NCBI GenBank assembly: GCA_036258055.1
Contig: DATAEK010000015.1
Coordinates: 1 to 14,090, forward strand
From: DATAEK01 sp036258055
GTDB taxonomy: Bacteria > Acidobacteriota > Vicinamibacteria > Vicinamibacterales > 2-12-FULL-66-21
Reading direction: 5' to 3'
Length of the DNA: 14,090 bases
A program made the position numbers and the translations under genes. The notes under the pieces are model-generated. The model had not been told where the DNA came from and did not search any database. It saw only the letters and a program-made list of their open reading frames with translations. This document shows positions 6,269 through 13,172 of the stretch, one piece after another; position 1 is the first letter of the stretch, and every line of letters begins with the position of its first letter.

Positions 6269-7078
6269 TTGTCGCCAGTACCTCAGCTGGACCCCCAGGC
6301 CAGGCCGCTTGTTTACGCGCACCGCGGCGGCGCCGCGTTGCGACCCGAGAACACCATCGCCGCGTTCGACCACGGGATGTCACTGGGCGCGGACGGCCTC
6401 GAGTTCGACGTTCACCTGTCCAGAGACGGCGTCGTTGTCGTCCACCACGACGACACCCTGGAGCGGACCACGAACGGGCGCGGGCGATTGCGGGATCACA
6501 CCGCCGACGAGCTCGCGCGGCTCGATGCCGGCTACCAGTTCCGATCGGCAGACCCGGACCGTGCCAGCCTGTTTCCCTTTCGCGGGAGCGGCATTGGCGT
6601 GCCGACGCTGCGCGAGGTTCTGCGCCGTTACCAGCAGGCCCGATTGATCATCGAGCTCAAGGTCAATGAGCCCGAGCTGGCCGAGCGGTCTCTTCGAGAG
6701 GTTCGAGAGGCTGGCGCCCTGGAGCGAGTCTCATTCGGAGCCTTCGGCTGGCGCGTGCTTCACGCCGTGAGGGAACGCGAACCTGGGATCAAGACCGGCG
6801 CCGCGCGGGAAGAGACGCGGTGGGCGCTCTATCGATCGTGGGTGGCGTGGCCGCTCGGGCGGACGGCGTACTCGGAGTTTCAGGTGCCCGAACGTGCGGG
6901 GTCCACGACGATCGTCACGCCGCGCTTCATCGCGCATGCCCACCGCGCCGGTCTTCCCGTCAAGGTGTGGACCGTCAACGACGAAGCGGACATGCGGCGG
7001 CTGCTCGCCTGGGGCGTGGACGGTCTCATCAGCGATCGGCCCGACATCGCCGCCAGGGCGGTGAGAGACGGGAAGTGA
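6269..7078 (+). CDS. Glycerophosphodiester phosphodiesterase, cytosolic
   Basis: A 269-residue GDPD of the TIM-barrel family, which hydrolyses glycerophosphodiesters to glycerol-3-phosphate and an alcohol using a divalent metal. The family signature begins at VYAHRGG (15-21) with catalytic H18 and R19, then PEN (26-28), metal ligands E45 and D47 in LEFDVHLSRDG, catalytic H60 in VVHHDDTLERTTNG, E129 and K131 in IIELKVNEPE, VWTVND (233-238) and the closing GVDGLISDRPD (249-259). There is no signal peptide, so it is closer to cytosolic UgpQ-type enzymes than to periplasmic GlpQ. The insertion around 90-112 (aromatic and charged) is also seen in many bacterial GDPDs. TTG 6269 is taken as the start: it begins 14 codons before the first conserved strand, no ATG or GTG lies between, and the -10-like box is seven bases upstream. 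No glycerol-3-phosphate transporter genes are adjacent. Its stop abuts that of the convergent hydrolase gene with no gap. Confidence 0.9.
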   Translation: MSPVPQLDPQARPLVYAHRGGAALRPENTIAAFDHGMSLGADGLEFDVHLSRDGVVVVHHDDTLERTTNGRGRLRDHTADELARLDAGYQFRSADPDRASLFPFRGSGIGVPTLREVLRRYQQARLIIELKVNEPELAERSLREVREAGALERVSFGAFGWRVLHAVREREPGIKTGAAREETRWALYRSWVAWPLGRTAYSEFQVPERAGSTTIVTPRFIAHAHRAGLPVKVWTVNDEADMRRLLAWGVDGLISDRPDIAARAVRDGK

Positions 7079-8791
7079 CTAGCGATCCAGCGACGCGGCC
7101 GTCGTAAAACGAGGCTCGATGTCCACCGGCACGCCCGTCAACCGATCCAGCACCTTCTGCACCTGAGGCCTGACGATGCCGAGGCGGTCGATGAGCCCTT
7201 TGGCCTTCTCGTAGCTCCCCTCGGCCTGCAGGGTCATGATCTCGCGCGTCAGCGCGGTCACCGCCTCCACGATCTTCGCGTTGTCGACAGTAAACGTGCC
7301 GTCAGAGTTCGCCTTGAACGCCCCGGCGTCGAGGAGGTAGTTCAGCTGGATTGCAATGCCGCGGCCATGGGCTTCGTTCACTCCGAAACGAATCGATCGG
7401 AAGGCGGAGGCCAGAAACGTGGTGTACATCGTGCGGGCGATGGCCGGATCAATCTGTTTGCGATCCGCGAGCTGCTGCAGCGCCCAGAGTCCTGAAACGT
7501 CCGCCTTTGCTTCTTCGATGGCGCTGTAGGTTTCCTTCAGTTCCTGTCGCACGGTCGTCGCGCGGCCACCAACGCTGATGTTGTGCGGTCCGAGACCGTG
7601 CATCAGCTCGTGCATCAGGATGTGGGTGAAGAACGCATCGAACGAGATGTCTTTCTGGGCGGCCGCGGGCAAGGCGACTTTGGCGATCGGGACGAGGGCG
7701 ATCTTGAACTTGGCGTCCTGCATGTTCTTCAGCATCACCCGCTTCGTTCCCTTTTCACGGACGACCCGCTCGTCGTTGGGCAGGTTGTAGGCCGCTGTCT
7801 GAACGCCGCGATTCCCGTCTCCTGCCGCCAACACGACATTGACGACCCGGATCGGCGCGAGCGCACCGAGCTTTGGATTGCGGTACTGCGGATCGATCGG
7901 CAGCGCATTCTCCAGTTCCTGGAGATGTAAGGCGAACGATTCGAGCTTCTTCGTTTCGGAATCGTCTCGGATGGTAATGAACGCTTCGAAGGCGGCCTTG
8001 AAGTTGAACCATTCGTCCTCGTACACCTCGTACGGTCCGATCGTCGGCTCGATGGATGCGTCGAGCTCCATCCATGCGACGTCGCTGGCGTAGTAGTCGT
8101 TCGAGAGAAACGCATCCGCGCGGGTGGTCAGGAACGTCTTCAGCGTGGGTTGCGACGTCAGCGCGGCAGCTTCCCGCAGCAGTGCCGCTGCGTGGGCGAG
8201 CTCGGGCTGGTACTCGACGTCGTAGGGCACCACGATGAACTGGTCGCCGTCGCGGCGGATGGTCGTGAAGAATCCGGTTGCGGCGGTCTTCGTCTCGCCG
8301 GTCAGCGAGTCGATCCACTTCTGGATTTCCGCCTTCGTGGCGCCCTCGGGATAGAAATTGGCGGCCTCGGGCTTTTGTGGCGCGCCAGCCACGAAAAACC
8401 GATTGTGATCGAGCCGTGACCACGGGCCCTTGTTGACGAGAAACGCGTGCAGGCGCGCATCGGCTTCCGCGCGGGCCGGGCCGCTGCCGGTGACGGCTTC
8501 CCGCGCGAGCCGCAGCAGCATCGCGTCGTTTCCGGACCACACCTGCCGCAGGAACAGACTGTCCATGATCCGCGCGGCCTGCACGAGCTTCGCGAGGGCC
8601 TTGCGTTCGTTTTCCGGAAGCGCGGAAATGTCAGCGCCGATGTCTGCGGGCGCGAACCGCGCGGTCATGGTGCGAAGCTCGGTCACGGACGGCAGGGGCG
8701 ACTGTTGCACGGTGGCATCTCCTGAGAAGGCCACCGGGACGGCAGCCGAGATCACAGCGAGTGAGAAGAGAGCGAACACGCTGGTTTTCAT
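7079..8791 (-). CDS. Secreted M49-like (dipeptidyl-peptidase III-related) zinc metallohydrolase
   Basis: A 570-residue protein with a signal peptide (Met-Lys-Thr, hydrophobic core about 4-21, likely cleavage around residues 23-26). The zinc site is FFTHILMHELMHGLGPH (387-403), giving HELMH (H394, E395, H398). EEAKADVSGLWAL (426-438) follows and supplies the third ligand, probably E427. This spacing and the GLGPH and EEAKAD motifs match the M49-related domain found in plant Nudix-hydrolase-3-type proteins. Classic DPP III has HELLGH with an extra residue and EECRAE. The N-terminal half (about 35-300) is mostly helical and carries the peptidase-like upper lobe. Expected role is hydrolysis of short peptides or related compounds in the periplasm or outside the cell. 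The substrate is not predictable. It is a single gene, divergent from aceE and convergent with the GDPD gene (0-base gap). Confidence 0.85.
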   Translation of the reverse strand: MKTSVFALFSLAVISAAVPVAFSGDATVQQSPLPSVTELRTMTARFAPADIGADISALPENERKALAKLVQAARIMDSLFLRQVWSGNDAMLLRLAREAVTGSGPARAEADARLHAFLVNKGPWSRLDHNRFFVAGAPQKPEAANFYPEGATKAEIQKWIDSLTGETKTAATGFFTTIRRDGDQFIVVPYDVEYQPELAHAAALLREAAALTSQPTLKTFLTTRADAFLSNDYYASDVAWMELDASIEPTIGPYEVYEDEWFNFKAAFEAFITIRDDSETKKLESFALHLQELENALPIDPQYRNPKLGALAPIRVVNVVLAAGDGNRGVQTAAYNLPNDERVVREKGTKRVMLKNMQDAKFKIALVPIAKVALPAAAQKDISFDAFFTHILMHELMHGLGPHNISVGGRATTVRQELKETYSAIEEAKADVSGLWALQQLADRKQIDPAIARTMYTTFLASAFRSIRFGVNEAHGRGIAIQLNYLLDAGAFKANSDGTFTVDNAKIVEAVTALTREIMTLQAEGSYEKAKGLIDRLGIVRPQVQKVLDRLTGVPVDIEPRFTTAASLDR

Positions 8792-8967
8792 GGTTATTTA
8801 CAGTTGTGCACCCGCGTCAGAACGTCGGCCGCCGCCGATCGCCGGAGGTGACGTTTGGGCGACTCAGCGGCTCACGCACGCGCACGCGACGGCCCGCGTT
8901 GTCGAACGTGGCGCGAGAGGACTAGAATAAAAGATTGTAGGACACAGGACTGAGGGATTCATACGAG
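8792..8967. promoter_or_regulatory. Divergent intergenic region between the M49-like gene and aceE
   Basis: These 176 bases hold the promoters of both flanking genes and nothing else that I can identify. On the minus side, an A/T-rich stretch gives TGTAAA (8802-8797, minus strand) five bases before the ATG at 8791, or TAAATA three bases before it. This is a weak candidate for another near-leaderless start. The middle (about 8812-8895) is very GC-rich, with a CACGCACGCGCACGCGACG-like run at about 8875-8892, and shows no clear operator. Confidence 0.4.
8899..8928 (+). promoter_or_regulatory. Promoter of the pyruvate dehydrogenase operon (TTGTCG - 18 bp - TAGAAT)
   Basis: TTGTCG at 8899-8904 and TAGAAT at 8923-8928 are 18 bases apart and form the best sigma-70-like promoter in the window. 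The -10 box ends 39 bases before the ATG at 8968, predicting a leader of about 30-35 bases with a weak GAGGG ribosome-binding sequence at 8952-8956. A small inverted repeat, CGTT-gtcg-AACG (8897-8908), overlaps the -35 box and could be a binding site, but it is too short to be sure. Confidence 0.6.
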
Positions 8968-11643
8968 ATGAGGAACACCGCACCCCGCGACGCCTCTGAG
9001 CTCGAGGCGATCGAACAACGGGAATGGCTCGAGTCGCTCGACTACCTGATTCAGCAGGGGGATCGTGGCCGGATCCAGCGCCTGCTGGCCACTTTACGCC
9101 ATCACGCGCGGATGGCGGGCGTGAGCCTGCCGTTCACGGCTGTTACCGCCTACGTCAACACCATTCGCCCCGAAGATCAGACGCCGATTCCCGGCAGCCA
9201 GGAAATCGAACGGCGGATCAAGAGCATCGTGCGCTGGAACGCGATGGCGATGGTCGTTCGCGCCAATCGGATCTCGGACGGGATCGGTGGCCACATCTCC
9301 ACCTACGCCTCCGCCGCGACGCTGTACGAAGTGGCGTACAACCACTTCTTCCGCGGGAAGGGCGAGGACGGAGACGGCGACATCATTTACTTCCAGGGTC
9401 ACGCGTCACCGGGCATCTACGCCCGGGCGTTTCTCGAAGGACGCCTCCCGGTCGAAAAGTTGCAGAACTTCCGCCAGGAACTGGAAAAGGGCGGTGGTCT
9501 GTCCTCGTACCCGCACCCCTTCCTGATGCCGGACTTCTGGGAGTTCCCAACAGTTTCGATGGGCCTTGGTCCGATCATGTCGATCTACCAGGCGCGGTTC
9601 AACCGCTACCTCGAAGATCGGAATCTGAAGAAGCCGTCGGCCAGCAAAGTGTGGGCGTTCCTCGGCGACGGCGAAACCGATGAACCCGAAGCGTTGGGCG
9701 CCATCAGCCTCGCCGCCCGCGAAAAGCTCGACAACCTGATCTTCGTCGTCAACTGCAACCTGCAGCGGCTCGACGGCCCGGTGCGCGGCAACGGCCAGAT
9801 CATCCAGGAGCTCGAAGCGATCTTCCGCGGCGCCGGCTGGAACGTCATCAAGGTGCTGTGGGGCAGTGACTGGGATCCGCTGCTCGCCGCCGACCACGAC
9901 GGCCTGCTCGCAAAGCGGATGGGCGAGATCGTGGACGGCCAGTATCAGAAGTACACGGTCGAGGACGGCGCCTACCTGCGCGAGCATTTCTTCGGCACTG
10001 ACCCGCGCCTGCTCGACATGGTCAGGCACTTGTCGGACGAGCAGCTGAAGAAGCTGCGCCTCGGCGGACATGATCCGCTGAAGGTCTACAACGCGTTCAA
10101 GGCCGCGGTCGAGCACCAGGGAGCGCCGACCGTCGTGCTCGCACGCACGATCAAAGGTTACGGCCTCGGTGAGGCTGGCGAGGGGAAGAACGTCACCCAC
10201 CAGCAGAAGAAGATGAACGAGGGGGACCTCCGCACGTTCCGTACCCGCTTCGGCATTCCAATTTCGGACGATGAGATCGCGGATGCCCCGTTCTATCGGC
10301 CGCCAGATGACAGCGCGGAAATCCAGTATCTGCGCGAGCGTCGTCGCGCGCTCGGCGGGTTCGTTCCGTCACGGACGGTCCGGGCCGAGTCGATCAATCC
10401 GCCGCTCGATGAACTCTTCGAGGAGTTCGCGAAGGGCACCGAGGGGCGTAAAGCCTCGACCACCATGGTGTTCGTGCGGATGCTGTCGAAGCTGTTGCGC
10501 GACAAGGAGATCGGAGACCTGATCGGGCCGATCGTGCCCGACGAGGCGCGCACCTTCGGGATGGAGTCGCTCTTCCGTGCGGTCGGGATCTACTCGCACG
10601 TCGGCCAGAAGTACGAGCCCGTCGACATGGACACCCTCCTCTACTACAAGGAGGCGCAGGACGGGCAGATCCTCGAGGAAGGCATCACTGAAGCGGGATC
10701 GATGTCGTCGTTCATCGCCGCCGGAACCGCCTACGCGACGCACGGCGTCAACACGATTCCGTTCTTCATCTTCTACTCCATGTTCGGCTTCCAGCGCGTC
10801 GCCGATCTGATCTGGGCCGGAGCCGACTCGCGCGTGCGCGGGTTCCTGCTCGGTGCGACGTCGGGCCGCACGACGTTGGCCGGCGAGGGTCTCCAGCATC
10901 AGGATGGTCACAGCCACGTGTTCTCGCTCTCGGTGCCAAACTGCGTCTCCTACGATCCCGCCTTCGCGTACGAGCTCGGCGTGATCATCCAGGAGGGCAT
11001 CCGGAGGATGTACAAGGAGCAGGAGAGCATCTTCTACTACCTGACCGTGATGAACGAGCAGTACCCGATGCCGGCTATGCCTCAAGGCGCGCGCGAAGGC
11101 ATCCTGAAAGGGCTGTACCGCTGCAAGCCGGCCGACAACGGAAGCGCGAAGCACAAGGCGCAACTGCTCGGAAGCGGGGCGATTCTCAACGAGGTGCTCG
11201 CGGCGCAGAAGCTGCTGGAGAAATACGACGTGGCAGCAGACGTGTGGAGCGTGACCAGTTATCAGGAGCTCTATCGCGATGGCCACGCAGCGGATCGATG
11301 GAACATGCTGCACCCTGGTGAAACGCCAAAGGTCCCATACGTTCGGCAGTGTCTCGAGACCACGTCAGGCGTCATCGTGGCTGCGTCCGATTACCTGAAG
11401 GTGCTGCCAGGATCGCTCGACCGCTGGATGCCACGCCGGGTCCGTGCCCTCGGCACCGACGGGTTCGGCCGAAGTGACGATCGTGCCGGGCTCCGTCAAT
11501 TCTTCGAAGTCGACGCCCGCTTCGTTGTTGTCGCGACGCTTGCCGAGCTCGCACAAGAGGGACAGATCGATCGGAAGGTCGTGGCGCAGGCGATCAAGGA
11601 CTTTGGAATCGACGCCGACAAGCCGAATCCGGTGAACAGTTGA
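8968..11643 (+). CDS. aceE: Pyruvate dehydrogenase E1 component, homodimeric type
   Basis: An 891-residue thiamine-diphosphate enzyme, the usual length for homodimeric AceE. It decarboxylates pyruvate and transfers the acetyl group to the lipoyl arm of E2. The N-terminus (IEQREWLESLDYLI) matches the E2-contacting start of AceE proteins. Also visible are GHISTYASAATLYEVAYNHFF (108-128), then GHASPG (144-149). The thiamine-diphosphate motif runs from GDGETDEPEALG (233-244) to VNCNLQRLDGPVRGNG (261-276). FFGTDP, GHDPLKVYNAF and KGYGLGEAGEGKN follow. The second half has the transketolase-like region with ITEAGSMSSFIAAGTAY, FYSMFGFQR and LAGEGLQHQDGHSH. It is not the two-subunit alpha/beta type. 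It is the first gene of the operon, with its own promoter at 8899-8928. Its TGA overlaps the aceF ATG by one base, which implies translational coupling. Confidence 0.97.
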   Translation: MRNTAPRDASELEAIEQREWLESLDYLIQQGDRGRIQRLLATLRHHARMAGVSLPFTAVTAYVNTIRPEDQTPIPGSQEIERRIKSIVRWNAMAMVVRANRISDGIGGHISTYASAATLYEVAYNHFFRGKGEDGDGDIIYFQGHASPGIYARAFLEGRLPVEKLQNFRQELEKGGGLSSYPHPFLMPDFWEFPTVSMGLGPIMSIYQARFNRYLEDRNLKKPSASKVWAFLGDGETDEPEALGAISLAAREKLDNLIFVVNCNLQRLDGPVRGNGQIIQELEAIFRGAGWNVIKVLWGSDWDPLLAADHDGLLAKRMGEIVDGQYQKYTVEDGAYLREHFFGTDPRLLDMVRHLSDEQLKKLRLGGHDPLKVYNAFKAAVEHQGAPTVVLARTIKGYGLGEAGEGKNVTHQQKKMNEGDLRTFRTRFGIPISDDEIADAPFYRPPDDSAEIQYLRERRRALGGFVPSRTVRAESINPPLDELFEEFAKGTEGRKASTTMVFVRMLSKLLRDKEIGDLIGPIVPDEARTFGMESLFRAVGIYSHVGQKYEPVDMDTLLYYKEAQDGQILEEGITEAGSMSSFIAAGTAYATHGVNTIPFFIFYSMFGFQRVADLIWAGADSRVRGFLLGATSGRTTLAGEGLQHQDGHSHVFSLSVPNCVSYDPAFAYELGVIIQEGIRRMYKEQESIFYYLTVMNEQYPMPAMPQGAREGILKGLYRCKPADNGSAKHKAQLLGSGAILNEVLAAQKLLEKYDVAADVWSVTSYQELYRDGHAADRWNMLHPGETPKVPYVRQCLETTSGVIVAASDYLKVLPGSLDRWMPRRVRALGTDGFGRSDDRAGLRQFFEVDARFVVVATLAELAQEGQIDRKVVAQAIKDFGIDADKPNPVNS

Positions 11644-13112
11644 TGGCTACTGAATTCACATTGCCCGAGCTCGGAGAGAACGTCACCGCAGGCGATGTCG
11701 TCCGCGTGCTCGTCGCCGCCGGTGACACCATCGACAAGGACCAGCCGGTCCTGGAGCTCGAAACCGACAAGGCCACCATCGAAGTGCCCTCGTCGGTCAG
11801 TGGAACGGTCGCCGAAGTGAAGGTGAAGCAGGGCGATCGGGTCAAGGTCGGGCAGGTCGTGTTGACGGTCAATGGCGGCGCGAAAGGCACAAAGACGGAG
11901 AAGAGCGACAAGAGCGAAGTGAAAGCCAAGACCGACGCGAAGACGGAGCCGAAGAAAGCAGCTCCAGCATCCGCGGAGACGCCGAAGCCGCAGCCCGCTG
12001 CAGCCACGGAGGAAGACGGGCTCAGTCAGGGGGCCGAACCGGCTGCCGCTGAGGATGCAAGGACGGGCGCGGCGCGCGGAGAAGAAGATCGGGATCGAGG
12101 AAGGGCGGAGCAGCCGGAGGCGCAGACGCCACTGGAAGCGCCGGTGCCCAAGCGACGCGGAGAAGTTGTCGAGATCAGCCGCGGCACCAGAGCCACGCCG
12201 CCACCGCAGCCCGAACCGCAGGAACCGGCCGTCGCTGCGCCCGCGGCCCCGTCGGTACGGCGCCTGGCGCGTGAGCTCGGTGTGGACATTCACAGCGTTC
12301 CCGGCAGCGGGCCCGGAGGCCGGATCAGTCCTGAAGACGTGCAGGCGTACGTCCGCAGCGCGCTCGCGTCAGGCGGATCCGCACCGGCGGTAGCGCTGCC
12401 CGACTTCGCCAAATGGGGCGACGTCGAACGCAAGCCGATGAGCAACATCCGCCGGAAGACGGCGGCGCACCTCAGCCACGCGTGGAACACCATTCCGCAC
12501 GTCACGCAGCACGACAAGGCGGACATCACCGCGATCGAAGCGCTGCGGAAGCAGTACTCGGCGCAGGCAGAGAAAGCGGGCGGCAAGCTCACGGTCACGG
12601 CTGTCGCCCTGAAGATCGTCGACGCCGCCCTCAGACGCTTCCCGCAGTTCAACGCGTCAATCGACACCGCCAAGAACGAGATCGTCTATAAGAAGTCGGT
12701 TCACATCGGCGTGGCTGTAGACACCGAGCGGGGACTGCTCGTGCCAGTCATCCGCGATGTCGATCGCAAAGGGATCGTCGCGCTGTCCGTGGAGCTGGCG
12801 AAAGCGTCCGAGAAGGCGCGCGCCGGAAAGCTCTCACTCGACGAGATGTCGGGAGGCGGCTTCACGATTACGAACCTCGGAGGGATCGGTGGCACCGCGT
12901 TCACGCCGATCGTGAACTGGCCCGAGGTCGCGATTCTCGGGATGTCGCGTGGCGGATTCGAGCCAATCTGGAACGGGCAGTCGTTCGAGGCCAAGCCGAT
13001 GCTGCCGCTGTCGCTTTCGTACGACCACCGGGTGATCGACGGTGCGGATGCCGCCCGATTCCTGAGATGGATCGCGGAGGCTTTCGAGCAACCGTTCGTC
13101 ATGGCACTCTAG
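11643..13112 (+). CDS. aceF: Pyruvate dehydrogenase E2, dihydrolipoamide acetyltransferase
   Basis: A 489-residue E2, the core of the pyruvate dehydrogenase complex, moving the acetyl group from lipoate to CoA. There is one lipoyl domain (1-78) with the lipoylated lysine K43 in ETDKATIEVPS. A long linker (about 79-200) follows, first Lys/Glu/Thr-rich, then Ala/Pro/Glu/Arg-rich. The peripheral-subunit-binding domain is at about 202-238 (SVRRLARELGVDIHSV, then GSGPGGRI). The catalytic domain (about 262-489) contains FTITNLGGIGGTAFTPIVN and the active-site motif DHRVIDGADAARF with H462 and D466. E. coli AceF has three lipoyl domains, whereas many other bacteria have one or two. The start is ATG 11643, overlapping the aceE stop (TGATG). 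A TTG one codon earlier is in frame but less likely. No Shine-Dalgarno sequence is evident, so translation probably depends on ribosomes finishing aceE. Confidence 0.96.
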   Translation: MATEFTLPELGENVTAGDVVRVLVAAGDTIDKDQPVLELETDKATIEVPSSVSGTVAEVKVKQGDRVKVGQVVLTVNGGAKGTKTEKSDKSEVKAKTDAKTEPKKAAPASAETPKPQPAAATEEDGLSQGAEPAAAEDARTGAARGEEDRDRGRAEQPEAQTPLEAPVPKRRGEVVEISRGTRATPPPQPEPQEPAVAAPAAPSVRRLARELGVDIHSVPGSGPGGRISPEDVQAYVRSALASGGSAPAVALPDFAKWGDVERKPMSNIRRKTAAHLSHAWNTIPHVTQHDKADITAIEALRKQYSAQAEKAGGKLTVTAVALKIVDAALRRFPQFNASIDTAKNEIVYKKSVHIGVAVDTERGLLVPVIRDVDRKGIVALSVELAKASEKARAGKLSLDEMSGGGFTITNLGGIGGTAFTPIVNWPEVAILGMSRGGFEPIWNGQSFEAKPMLPLSLSYDHRVIDGADAARFLRWIAEAFEQPFVMAL

Positions 13113-13172
13113 CCCGACCCGTCGCGGAATCCTCCGGCCCGCGTCGAGCAGCCGCGGGTCACCCATGTCTCT
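13113..13172 (+). other. aceF-lpd spacer with nested inverted repeats
   Basis: The 60-base gap holds GACCCG (13116-13121) complementary to CGGGTC (13155-13160). Inside it CGCGG (13123-13127) can pair with CCGCG at 13139-13143 or, alternatively, with CCGCG at 13152-13156. No T-run follows, so this is not a standard terminator. It could be an mRNA-processing or stability structure, or simply GC-rich chance pairing. No separate promoter for lpd is visible. Confidence 0.25.

Noticed and set aside
7091..7104. Hairpin CGACG-cggc-CGTCG just after the phosphodiesterase stop as a terminator
   Set aside because: The stem is only five base pairs with no T-run after it, and it lies inside the coding end of the opposite gene.
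9406..11313. Long minus-strand open frames (9406-10200 and 10369-11313) inside aceE
   Set aside because: aceE is unmistakable over this whole region. The antisense frames have no recognisable motif and no promoter, and arise from third-position GC bias.
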